Below, piece after piece: positions 42,106 to 50,230 of a stretch of 62,857 nt of DNA. The stretch is from NCBI GenBank assembly GCA_002347815.1, contig DDXV01000012.1:1-62857 (forward strand), read 5' to 3'. Position 1 is the first letter of the stretch. The number at the start of each line of letters is the position of its first letter. The notes beneath the pieces were generated by a model that saw nothing but the letters and a program-made list of their open reading frames with translations, was not told where the DNA came from and made no database searches. This DNA comes from Syntrophaceae bacterium UBA2251. Lineage in GTDB: Bacteria; Desulfobacterota; Syntrophia; Syntrophales; UBA2251. A program made the translations under genes and the position numbers.

Positions 42106-43356
42106 CTACTCGTAGATGATCTCGTCGGCCGCCTCGGCCTCGGCGGCGTCGGCCTCGGCGTCGCGGGTGAGGCGCGCCGCCTTGGCCTGGAAGTACTCCC
42201 GGTACCATTCGTGGGCGGTGATCATGGACATGACCTCGCTCGTGCCGGTCCAGATGGAGGCCAGCCGCACGTCGCGGTGGATCCGCTCGATCGGCAGGAC
42301 GTTCGTGTAGCCGATCCCCCCGCAGACCTGCATCGCGTTGTGGACCACCTTCTGGCAGGCCTCGGTGATGAACTTCTTCGATTCCGACACCATCCGGCGG
42401 ATGCGGTGCATCTCCACCCCGCGGTCCACGGCAGAGGCCGTCACATAGGCCATCGACCGGGCCGCGTCGAGGAGCATCACCGCCTCGGCGATCTGGAAGC
42501 TCACCCCCTCGAACTGGGCGATGATCTGCCCGAAGGCCTTCCGGCGGGCGGTGTAGTTCGTCGCCACTTCGAGGGCCGGCCGCGCCGCGCCGATGGTCAT
42601 GGCCGCCGTCCCCAGGCGTTCCGGAATCATCATCGTGTTGAAGACGTCATAGGCCCCGTGGAGCTTGCCCACGATGTTGGTCTTCGGGACCTTCGCGTCC
42701 TTGAAGACGAGCCGCGCCGTGCCGCCGCCCCGGCAGCCCATCAGTCCGTAGAGGTACTTCGTTTCCACCCCCGGACCGCGGTCCACGATGAAGGCGGTGA
42801 TCGACGCCTGGGGCTTGACGGCGGGATCGAAGTTCGTCCGGGCGTACAGCAGGAAGTAGTCGGCCCCTTCCCCGCCGACAATGAAGCGCTTCTGGCCGTT
42901 CAGGAGGAAGTAGTCCCCCATGTCCTCCGCCTTCGTCGTCGCGCCGAAGAAGTCCGAGCCGCCGCGGGGTTCCGTCAGGCACTCGGCGGCGAAAAGATCG
43001 CCCTTCAGGAGCGGCTTGACGTACTTTTCCTTCTGCTCGTCGGTTCCGTGGAGGATGATCGCGTCGCAGACGAGTTCCGCCCCGACGCCGAAGACACAGG
43101 AGAACTCATAGCCCAGGGTCCCGATCTCCTCCATGAGCATGCAGGTGGTCACCCAATCCATCTCCCGGCCGCCCCATTTTTTGGGATAGCGGCAACCCAG
43201 GAGGTTGCGCCTGCCTGCCTCGCGCAGGAATTCCTTCGGAAACTTGATCACGTCCGCGTCCATATCCAGGATCATCTGGCGGGGAACCCACTTCACGAGC
43301 TCCCGGGCCTCGTCCCGGATCTTCAACTGTTCCTGGGTCATCAGATAATCAAACAT
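42106..43356 (-). CDS. Acyl-CoA dehydrogenase
   Basis: A 416-residue FAD enzyme that desaturates acyl-CoA at C2-C3. Motifs include AECLTEPRGGSDF (flavin/substrate loop), TARRKAFGQ and MQVCGGIGYTN. The usual catalytic Glu before Gly-Thr is not there: the segment reads IWTGTSEVM. A Glu in MMIPERLGTAAM lies where isovaleryl-CoA and long-chain acyl-CoA dehydrogenases keep an alternative base, so that residue is the better candidate. A charged Ala/Glu-rich tail extends the C-terminus. ATG 43356 follows GAAAGGAG. No ETF gene is adjacent. Confidence 0.88.
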   Translation of the reverse strand: MFDYLMTQEQLKIRDEARELVKWVPRQMILDMDADVIKFPKEFLREAGRRNLLGCRYPKKWGGREMDWVTTCMLMEEIGTLGYEFSCVFGVGAELVCDAIILHGTDEQKEKYVKPLLKGDLFAAECLTEPRGGSDFFGATTKAEDMGDYFLLNGQKRFIVGGEGADYFLLYARTNFDPAVKPQASITAFIVDRGPGVETKYLYGLMGCRGGGTARLVFKDAKVPKTNIVGKLHGAYDVFNTMMIPERLGTAAMTIGAARPALEVATNYTARRKAFGQIIAQFEGVSFQIAEAVMLLDAARSMAYVTASAVDRGVEMHRIRRMVSESKKFITEACQKVVHNAMQVCGGIGYTNVLPIERIHRDVRLASIWTGTSEVMSMITAHEWYREYFQAKAARLTRDAEADAAEAEAADEIIYE

Positions 43357-43653
43357 GGCCGACTCCTTTCTTGGGGGGTGGAATTCGGGGGTTAAGGCGT
43401 GCTTCCGATCGTGTCTCCTGACGGTGTCCATATGCCCAATCGCGGTTTTTGGCAAGGCCGAACTCCGGGCCGTTGGGGAGTCCGGCAGGGGAGATCCCCG
43501 CGGTCCGGTCCACCCCTTCGTCCGCCTGGAGGGACCCGCCCTGCTGGAGCGGAGTGCGGGATCCTTCCGGGGGGAGCGAGGGTCGATGCCTCGAAGGGGG
43601 CGGCTTGACGACACCCGCGACGACGCCGTGAAGTCAAGGGACGTCGATTGTTT
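43357..43653. other. Intergenic region upstream of the acyl-CoA dehydrogenase
   Basis: About 300 nt of GC-rich sequence between the dehydrogenase start and the MITE-like element. Short frames in it have no recognisable product. A promoter for the dehydrogenase is expected here, but no clear site was found. Confidence 0.45.
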
Positions 43654-43785
43654 CTAGTGTAGTGTTACAGGAACGGCTTTACAATGCTGCCATGTGAGCG
43701 ACGTAATAAACATTAATGAATATGAGCATTTAAAATTATATTTTCAAGGATCATGTGGCAACTGATTGTCGAAACACTACACTAG
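43654..43785. repeat. MITE-like element with 13-bp terminal inverted repeats
   Basis: A 132-bp AT-rich island in GC-rich surroundings. CTAGTGTAGTGTT (43654-43666) and AACACTACACTAG (43773-43785) are perfect inverted repeats, and each end contains a TA, as in elements inserting at TA dinucleotides (IS630/Tc1-type MITEs). It has no frame for a transposase. The right end supplies the stop codon TAG of the adjacent HD-domain gene (43782-43784), so insertion has reshaped its C-terminus. Confidence 0.65.
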
Positions 43786-44726
43786 TATCCGTCGGAAGGC
43801 GGACGGCCCCCCCGGCGCTCGATGGAGAGCAGGTCCATGCGCCGGAGTTTCGCCCGGAAGTTGGTGCTGTCGTCGGCGATGATGGCGTCCAGGTAGGCCA
43901 TTTGCCGGGCGATGGTCTCGCGGTAGAGGTCGAGGGACACGCCGTAGCGGGCCTGAAAATGCGCCTTCATCCGGTCCGACACGCGGCCCAGGGTGCCGTC
44001 GAGCCGGTTCTGGATGGACTGGTAGAATCCGGCGGTTTTCGTGAGGATGTCGTAGGCGCTGTCGTAGCCTCCGATCCCCGCTTCGCGGAATTCGTAATAC
44101 AGGAAAAGCAGCTTCTCGAGGTAGGCCCGGTCGGCCATCTGGCCGAACAGGTCGGCGGTCGCGAGGATTTCGGCGGCCATCCGCTCTTTTTCGGATTCGA
44201 AGACGAGGCCCCCCCAGGGGCGCTCCAGATCCGTCCCGAGGATCATTCGGGAGATGCGCGCGGCGCTCTCCGGGTCTAGGCCGAAGGCCTCCCGCTCGCG
44301 CAGGACAAAGGCCGAGGAGCGGTCCACGTGAATTTTCGTGTACTGGGCGCCCGTGCCGCTGGTATCGCCCTCCGCCCGGATGTAGCCCGTGTCGTGAAGC
44401 ATGGCGGCGATGAGGACCTCTCCGGCCGGGACGGGCCCCAGCGCGAATCCGGACAGCTCGCACCCATCGAGGAGGCGGGAGGTCGCGGCAAAGACGGAGG
44501 CGCTGTGGGCGAAGTCGTGGTAGTCGACGGCGCAGGCCAGATAGCCGGGAAACCCGCCTTCATAGAGGCGTTTCGTGAGACGGAACGCCCGATCGACGGG
44601 CCTGAAGTCGGCTCCGGGGTAGGAGGTCCGGTAGAGTCGCCTCGCGTCCCGGAGGATGGCAAACGGCTTGTCGGGATCGACGAGAATGGAAAGCTGGATT
44701 TGCGTCTTGCGAGCAGGAGCTGCCAT
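43782..44726 (-). CDS. HD-domain metal-dependent phosphohydrolase-like protein
   Basis: A 314-residue protein. The HD pattern is visible as DYHDFAHSASVF followed by MLHDTGYIRA, with further metal-ligand candidates in the middle; the rest is helical (ILATADLFGQMADRAYLEKL). HD proteins hydrolyse nucleotides, cyclic dinucleotides or phosphate esters; substrate unknown. ATG 44726 was chosen; the frame is open further upstream. Its final residues GRPPSDGY end at a TAG within the MITE-like element, so the native C-terminus may be lost. Confidence 0.75.
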   Translation of the reverse strand: MAAPARKTQIQLSILVDPDKPFAILRDARRLYRTSYPGADFRPVDRAFRLTKRLYEGGFPGYLACAVDYHDFAHSASVFAATSRLLDGCELSGFALGPVPAGEVLIAAMLHDTGYIRAEGDTSGTGAQYTKIHVDRSSAFVLREREAFGLDPESAARISRMILGTDLERPWGGLVFESEKERMAAEILATADLFGQMADRAYLEKLLFLYYEFREAGIGGYDSAYDILTKTAGFYQSIQNRLDGTLGRVSDRMKAHFQARYGVSLDLYRETIARQMAYLDAIIADDSTNFRAKLRRMDLLSIERRGGRPPSDGY

Positions 44727-44806
44727 GGTTTTCCCTATGCCCTCCTGAAAATGAATCGAAACGCCGTTCCCGGTCCGGCGGGACGCGTCCGGCCCGCGGG
44801 GGGGAT

Positions 44807-45244
44807 CTATTTCAAACATTTCCGGCAGACACCGTAGGCGATGACATGCCGGTTTTCGATCTGCCCCCAAGTCCTAAGCGCCTCCGGGAGGGGCGCCGCA
44901 TCCATCGAGGGCCATTGGAAATCGATGATCTCGAAACATTTCCGGCAGATCAGGTGATGGTGGCGTGCCGAGACCACTTCGAAGCGGGCCTGGCTCTCCC
45001 CCGTTTCGACCCGGTGGACGAGTCCCAGCTGGACAAAGGTCGCGAGCGTCCGGTAGACGGTGTCCAGGGAGAGCGTGGGGATTTTGCGGATCAGCCGCTG
45101 GTAGAGCGCCTCCGCGGAGGGATGATCCATGGAGGCGGTCAGTTCGCGATAGACCTCCAGGCGCTGATACGTCAGCTTGAGGCCCGCCTGGCGGCAGACG
45201 GCCTGGAAGCGGCTCAACGGTTCCGCGGGTTGCGCGTGGGCCAT
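44807..45244 (-). CDS. Fur-family transcriptional regulator (PerR-like)
   Basis: A 145-residue metal-dependent repressor. The N-terminal winged helix has LKLTYQRLEVYRELTAS and TLSLDTVYRTLATF; the metal region has ARHHHLICRKC, and a second CxxC (CRKC) is near the C-terminus, forming a structural Zn site. PerR- or Fur-type metal sensing cannot be told apart by sequence alone. An AT-rich operator candidate lies just upstream, so it may be autoregulated. Confidence 0.88.
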   Translation of the reverse strand: MAHAQPAEPLSRFQAVCRQAGLKLTYQRLEVYRELTASMDHPSAEALYQRLIRKIPTLSLDTVYRTLATFVQLGLVHRVETGESQARFEVVSARHHHLICRKCFEIIDFQWPSMDAAPLPEALRTWGQIENRHVIAYGVCRKCLK

Positions 45245-45256
45245 GCCGATCTTCTC

Positions 45257-45280
45257 AATAAGAAATTTTATTAATTAAGA
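45257..45280 (-). promoter_or_regulatory. AT-rich operator candidate upstream of the Fur-family gene
   Basis: AATAAGAAATTTTATT (45257-45272) has complementary ends (12 of 16 positions symmetric) and is followed by the palindrome TTAATTAA. It stands out in GC-rich DNA 12-36 bp before the regulator start. It resembles the general AT-rich style of Fur/PerR boxes but does not match the consensus exactly. Confidence 0.4.
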
Positions 45281-45325
45281 GATTATCCGGATCTGCCGGC
45301 CGAGTCAAGCGCTTTTTCGGGAGCG

Positions 45326-47734
45326 TCATGCGCGGGCACGCCCCCCCGACGGGACGCCGCGCGTTCCGAACCCCGCCGCCAGGGGCATCAGATAGGCGAG
45401 GGCCGCGGCCAGCATCAGGGCCGTGAAGCCCGCCTCCACGGCGATGATCGTCGCCAGGGAGGCGCCGATCACGGAAAAGCAGCCGTTGATCCCCCAGGCC
45501 CAGGGGATGGCGGCTTCGTTTCGTTCCGCCAGCGCGCGAATGCCCGCGGGAAAGGGGACGCCCATCAGGAAGGCGGGCGGGGTCAGGACCGCCAGGGAGA
45601 CGAGGACCTTCGCCGCCGTCGGCCAGGCGATGGTCTTGAGGAGGAGCGGCGTCAGCGCGACGCCGCCCAGCGCCGCGAGCATCACGATGCCCGCCGGGAC
45701 GGCGGCCCGCATGCCCCGGAGGGCATCGATCCGCTCCGAGGCGAAGCTCCCCAGCCCGGAGGCGAAGAGCATGGCGCCGATCACGGCGGCCGTCGCCGGG
45801 ATCGGATTGCCGAAGTAGAGGCCGAAGCGCGGGATCAGGGCCATCTCGACGAAGAGGTAGCCCAGACCGAGACCGCCGAAATAAAGGAGTATCCGGATCT
45901 TCCCGTGGCGGGGCCGGTTCCGGCGTGCGAGCGGGAGGAGGATGAGCGTGGCCGCGGCGGCCGCCGTCTGCAGGAGCGTGAGAAAAACGACGAGGTAGCC
46001 GATTTCGAAAAAGGGCACGGTTCGGCCCCCGAACGCCGCGGCGAGGTTGGGGAGGCTCCGCCATCGCAGGAACTGGGCGAAGTAGGGGCGGTCGTCCGTG
46101 GCGGGGGCGATGCGGAAGGCGTACGCGGCGTAGAGGTCGGCGCGCCGGGGCGAGAACAGCCCGTCGAGCTCGGCGAAGAAGCGATCGTCCTCGAGGGCGT
46201 TGAACCCGGCGCGCTCGGAGGCGCGAAGGTCGGGCAGCAGGGCCGGGTCGAAATTCATGCGCCGGCAGAAGTCGCGAATCGCGCGGAGTTCCGCGGGGAC
46301 AAAGGGCGTCTTCTTGACCAGGAACGTGATCGTTCCCCAGCTCCGCACGGCGGCGACGCGGTTGCGCGGATCGCCGGCGTCCTCCCGCGCGAGCATCTCG
46401 ACCAGCGTGGCCGCCATCCTCAGGGCGTGGCGGGGCGGGTAGTCCATCCAGCAGGTGACGGACAGCACGCCCCGCGGGGAGAGCCGCCGCCAGGCATCGC
46501 CAAAGGCCTCCGTCGTGAAGAGGAACTGCTCGCGGATCGCGTCGAGGCTCGCCGTGCCGCCGAAGGTGTCGATCGTCGGCAGAATGATCAGGTCGTAGGT
46601 CGCCCGGTCCCGCAGAAGCCAGGTCCGGGGTGCGGATCGCACGAGGGTGAGCGCGGGAGGCCCCGGAAGGGGAGTCCCGGCGTCGGCGAATTCCGCCTCG
46701 AGCAGGTCCGGCAGGCGCGGATTCGGCGCGACTGCCGTGACCCGCGCCACCCCCCGGTCGATCGCCTGCCGGACGGGCGCGCCGGCGCCCATGTCGAGAA
46801 CCAGCGCCGTGCGCCGCGGCCCCGCCGCGTAGGCGAGGGCGGCGGTGGCGTAATCCTCGACCCGGGGTCCGCCGTTCCCGGAGGCGACGGGCAGGGGGCC
46901 GACCCAGTCCCCGTTGCTGAAGACGCCCCGGTGCACGGGGACGGCGCCCGGGTAGGTCAGGCTGAGCCCGGGCGCGTGGCGGAGGGCGGGGGAGGAGACG
47001 ACCTGCACGAGGCCGTAGGGGCTGGCCGCCGTCCGGGTGATGGCCGCCCCGGGAAGCCGCAGGGCCCGGCTCAGGCTCTTGAACTCGGAGGAAACGAGCG
47101 CGGGCGGGCAGTGGATCGCCGCCGCCACGCACAGCAGGGAGAGAAGGGCGGTGACGATCAGCGCGATCCCCGGTTTCCGCGGCAGGGCCAGCAGGCCCGC
47201 CAGGACGGAAAGCCCCGCGAGCACCGCCGGCAGCCCGGCGGGCGGAAGCACCCACATCAGACCGAGCCCGGCCAGCCCCCCCGCGCCGGAGCCCGCCAGA
47301 TTCCAGAAATAGAGCACGCCGATGTCCCGGCCGTGCCGGCTGAAGGTCCAGCCGATCGCAAGGCCCGCCAGGAAGAACGGGACGAAGAAGACGGCATAGG
47401 TCAGCAGCAGCCGCAGGGCCGGCCGGGCGCCGGTGAACAGCAGGTAGGCGTCGAAGCGGACGGCGGGATGCTGGGCGAGCCCGACCGCAGCGGCCATGGC
47501 CGCCCCGGCGAGGAGCATCAGGAGGGGAACGCCGCGGTCCTCCCGCGCCGTCAGGACGTTCCGGAAGAGGGCGAGCACGGTTCCCGCCGCGCCGAACCCC
47601 AACAGGGCGACGGAAATCACCATATAGGCGAAGTGGTGCCACTGGGTGATCGCCAGGATCTGCATCAGCGAGAGCTGAAAGGCGATCGTCGCGGCCGACA
47701 GCAGGCCGATGGCCGGATACACGCGCCTGCGCAT
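45326..47734 (-). CDS. Membrane-embedded spermidine-synthase-like protein
   Basis: An 802-residue protein with an N-terminal block of about six helices, a soluble nucleotide-binding domain near residues 250-520 (LVLDMGAGAPVRQAI and YDLIILPTIDTFGG) and a C-terminal block of further helices. This layout is found in fused transmembrane spermidine-synthase-like proteins. The Asp/Gly loop after the beta strand is kept, but the substrate is unknown. ATG 47734 follows AAGGGGG. It lies between the Fur gene and the PCMT. Confidence 0.75.
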   Translation of the reverse strand: MRRRVYPAIGLLSAATIAFQLSLMQILAITQWHHFAYMVISVALLGFGAAGTVLALFRNVLTAREDRGVPLLMLLAGAAMAAAVGLAQHPAVRFDAYLLFTGARPALRLLLTYAVFFVPFFLAGLAIGWTFSRHGRDIGVLYFWNLAGSGAGGLAGLGLMWVLPPAGLPAVLAGLSVLAGLLALPRKPGIALIVTALLSLLCVAAAIHCPPALVSSEFKSLSRALRLPGAAITRTAASPYGLVQVVSSPALRHAPGLSLTYPGAVPVHRGVFSNGDWVGPLPVASGNGGPRVEDYATAALAYAAGPRRTALVLDMGAGAPVRQAIDRGVARVTAVAPNPRLPDLLEAEFADAGTPLPGPPALTLVRSAPRTWLLRDRATYDLIILPTIDTFGGTASLDAIREQFLFTTEAFGDAWRRLSPRGVLSVTCWMDYPPRHALRMAATLVEMLAREDAGDPRNRVAAVRSWGTITFLVKKTPFVPAELRAIRDFCRRMNFDPALLPDLRASERAGFNALEDDRFFAELDGLFSPRRADLYAAYAFRIAPATDDRPYFAQFLRWRSLPNLAAAFGGRTVPFFEIGYLVVFLTLLQTAAAAATLILLPLARRNRPRHGKIRILLYFGGLGLGYLFVEMALIPRFGLYFGNPIPATAAVIGAMLFASGLGSFASERIDALRGMRAAVPAGIVMLAALGGVALTPLLLKTIAWPTAAKVLVSLAVLTPPAFLMGVPFPAGIRALAERNEAAIPWAWGINGCFSVIGASLATIIAVEAGFTALMLAAALAYLMPLAAGFGTRGVPSGGRARA

Positions 47735-47779
47735 CGAAATCCCCCTTTGCATGCTAAAACGGTTCTCCCGCGCGCCCCC

Positions 47780-48478
47780 CTACCGGCGCCGCGTGAAGGG
47801 GACGAAGCGCACGGGCATCAGGCTCGTCGTCCGGATCTTTCCCCGGTCCTTCTCCACGAGCATGAGCGTCTGGACGAAGAACGGGGACCCGACGGGGATT
47901 ACCATCCGGCCGCCGTCCCTGAGCTGCCGGATGAGCGGCGGCGGGATGTGGTCCGCGGCGGCCGTCACGACGATCGCATCGAAGGGGGCCTCCTCCGGCC
48001 AGCCGTCGTAGCCGTCGGCCACGCGCACCCGGACGTTGCGGCATCCCAGCGTTCGCAGGCGTTCGCGGGCGGCGTTCCCCAGCTCGGGGACGATCTCGAT
48101 CGTGAAGACCTCCCGGACGATGCGGGCGAGCACGGCCGCCTGGTAGCCCGATCCGGCGCCGATCTCGAGGACCTTGTGGCCGGGTTTCAGCCGGAGCGTT
48201 TCGGTCATGACGGCGACGATATAGGGCTGGGAGATGGTCTGGCCGTAGCCGATGGGCAGGGGCTGGTCCGCGTACGCGCTCGCGGCCAGATCCGGCGGGA
48301 CGAAGCGGTGACGGGGCACGGCCCGCATCGCCGCGAGCGTGTCCGGATCCCGGATGCCGCGGTCCGCGATCTGCGTCCGGACCATCGCGTCCCGCGCCGC
48401 CCGCTCGGCGTCGTCGGCCGGAGCGGAGGGCGCCGTCAGCAGGAGCAAAAGCGCGAGGATCGCCCCGGTTCGTTTCAT
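47780..48478 (-). CDS. pcm: Protein-L-isoaspartate O-methyltransferase with signal peptide
   Basis: A 232-residue PCMT-family methyltransferase that repairs isoaspartyl residues. The SAM motif is VLEIGAGSGYQAAVLA; the upstream PLPIGYGQTISQPYIVA is the family signature. The N-terminus (KRTGAILALLLLLTAPSAPA) is a hydrophobic signal, so the product is probably exported, unlike usual cytoplasmic PCMT. SAM is not normally found in the periplasm, so this is unusual. ATG 48478 follows AGGAGGGCGAG. Confidence 0.88.
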   Translation of the reverse strand: MKRTGAILALLLLLTAPSAPADDAERAARDAMVRTQIADRGIRDPDTLAAMRAVPRHRFVPPDLAASAYADQPLPIGYGQTISQPYIVAVMTETLRLKPGHKVLEIGAGSGYQAAVLARIVREVFTIEIVPELGNAARERLRTLGCRNVRVRVADGYDGWPEEAPFDAIVVTAAADHIPPPLIRQLRDGGRMVIPVGSPFFVQTLMLVEKDRGKIRTTSLMPVRFVPFTRRR

Positions 48479-48561
48479 CTCGCCCTCCTGGCGGAACCGT
48501 CGTGCCGCCCTGTTTCCTGCATGCAAAATGACGCCCGCCCCCGGCGGGCAGCGGGTCGTCT

Positions 48562-48673
48562 CAAGCCTCGCCGGAAACCGCCCCCATTCATGCACGCAGA
48601 TTTCCGCCCACCCTCAGGGGCAGGCAGGATTCCTCAATCCCCGCCGGAAACCGCCCCGGATTCATTTCTGCAA
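48562..48673. repeat. Pair of imperfect direct repeats, about 39 bp each
   Basis: Two copies (48562-48600 and 48635-48673) share GCCGGAAACCGCCCC and flanking ATTCAT segments, in the gap between the PCMT start and the DUF2784 stop. They could be remnants of a repeated extragenic element or promoter duplication; no function is seen. Confidence 0.4.
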
Positions 48674-48686
48674 CAAGCTGCCGGCC

Positions 48687-49064
48687 TCAAGGGCCGGCGG
48701 GGGCGCGCCGCGATCGGCGCCACACCCACGCGTAGACCGCGCCGTTGACGACCAGCACAGCAAGCCCCAGGCCCATCTGCCATTCCCGCGTGAGCGCCGC
48801 CGGGTACAGGACCGGCATCAGGTAGTGATCGATGAAGTCCGTCGCATACGTTTCCCGGCCGGCGAGGAGGCGAAGCCGGTTCTCCAGGGGCGTGAGCGGG
48901 CAGATCCAGCCGGCGGCCTCCACGAGCGCGCCCCAGGCCGCCGCCGGCAGGTGGAGCCAGGCCGCCCGCCGCCAGCGGAGGACGAGCAGGCCGCCGCACA
49001 CCACGAACAGGACGAAGGCGGCGTGGGCGAGTACCACGATGTCGGCGAGCACGCTATAAATCAT
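48687..49064 (-). CDS. DUF2784 membrane protein
   Basis: A 125-residue protein with four hydrophobic helices (LADIVVLAHAAFVLFVV, GALVEAAGWICPLTPLEN, and a C-terminal GLGLAVLVVNGAVYAW). The ICPLTPLEN segment is typical of DUF2784. Function unknown. ATG 49064 follows GGAGACGACG. The preceding 150 nt up to the next gene contain no clear feature. Confidence 0.85.
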   Translation of the reverse strand: MIYSVLADIVVLAHAAFVLFVVCGGLLVLRWRRAAWLHLPAAAWGALVEAAGWICPLTPLENRLRLLAGRETYATDFIDHYLMPVLYPAALTREWQMGLGLAVLVVNGAVYAWVWRRSRRAPAGP

Positions 49065-49218
49065 CGGCGTCGTCTCCGGATCGGTCGCGGCCGCGCGGGG
49101 GCTGGTGGCGCCCCGCGAACAAATAGCCCGCACGTACGGTCTTCGCCCGGACCGCGTTTGCCGCCGCATACGACCCGGGCGAACGGTCGGTGCGTCCGGC
49201 CGGCGCCCGCCTGGCGGT

Positions 49219-50214
49219 TCACCCCCGGAAGGCCGCCCGGGCCTCCGCGGCGAGGGCGTCCGGCGTGCGCTTGTACTTCGGGGAAAAATGGAAGGGAAGC
49301 AGTCGTTTCGCCCGCGCTTCCCGTGCCAGCGTTCCCGCCTGCCGCGCGGTCAGGTGATACTTGCGGGCCGCCGTTTCCGCATCCTCGTCGAGAAACGTCG
49401 TCTCGATGAAGAGCATGTCCGCCTGATCGGCCACCCCCAGGATGGCGGCGCGGTTTTCCGGGCTGTAGGCCGCATCGGTGACGTAGCCGATCTTGAAGCC
49501 CGGGCTCACCTTGACGGCCGCCTTGAGCTCGCCGAGGGGCCGCCACGTCTCCTCGATCCGGCCCAGGGGATCCCGGGAGCGGATCTGGACGGGCGTCTCG
49601 TCCGGGTCGCCGTTGACGAGGTGCTCCTTCAGGGTCATCAGCCAGGCGCCCGTGGGCAGGCCCATCTCCACCAGGACCGTCTTCAGGATGTTGAAGCGCC
49701 GCCGCTCCTCGAAGCGGAAGGCCAGGCAGGGGATGCGATGGTCGAGGAAGACGCCGCTCACGGTGAAGAAGCGCGTCTCGACCAGCACGCCGTCAGCGGC
49801 GGGACCCGCCTCCAGGGGCTCGGGGCGGAAGGCCGTTCGGCAGTCGTAGCGTCGGACAGTCCGGCCCCGCGGGTGGATCTCCGTCGCGATGATGGCGAAA
49901 TCGTTCTCGTAATTCTCGACGAGGTTCCAGGTATAGGCCGCCAGCTTGTGTTCGAGACGTTCGAGAAACCCCGACGGCCCGAAGAGGTGCAGGTGCTTGT
50001 CGCGGCCCAGACACAGCCGGAGCAGCTGGTCGAACCCGATGAAGTGGTCCATGTGAGTGTGCGACACGAAGATATAGCCGATCTTCAGGAGCTTGCGCGG
50101 CGGCAGGCGGTGCAGGTCTCCGAGATCGAACAGGAGAGACGCGCGGCGGTACTTGCACTCCACGTAAACCCCGGGGTCTCCGAAAGGATCGTTGATGAGT
50201 GCGGCGCTGTACAT
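49219..50214 (-). CDS. RNase Z-like metallo-beta-lactamase hydrolase
   Basis: A 331-residue MBL-fold protein with the metal motif SHTHMDHFIGFD near residue 50, further ligands in KIGYVTDAAY and FIETTFLDEDAE, and LLPFHFSPKYK near the end. The pattern resembles tRNase Z, which matures tRNA 3' ends, but length and surroundings leave other nuclease or hydrolase roles open. AAGGAG lies before ATG 50214. It is the last gene of the minus-strand run and starts 17 nt after the res stop. Confidence 0.8.
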   Translation of the reverse strand: MYSAALINDPFGDPGVYVECKYRRASLLFDLGDLHRLPPRKLLKIGYIFVSHTHMDHFIGFDQLLRLCLGRDKHLHLFGPSGFLERLEHKLAAYTWNLVENYENDFAIIATEIHPRGRTVRRYDCRTAFRPEPLEAGPAADGVLVETRFFTVSGVFLDHRIPCLAFRFEERRRFNILKTVLVEMGLPTGAWLMTLKEHLVNGDPDETPVQIRSRDPLGRIEETWRPLGELKAAVKVSPGFKIGYVTDAAYSPENRAAILGVADQADMLFIETTFLDEDAETAARKYHLTARQAGTLAREARAKRLLPFHFSPKYKRTPDALAAEARAAFRG

Positions 50215-50230
50215 AAGAATGGTCGGCTCC

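Noticed and set aside
45905..48748. A very long plus-strand frame opposite the spermidine-synthase-like gene
   Set aside because: Composition is Arg/Gly/Pro-rich and lacks motifs; the minus strand carries recognisable domains.
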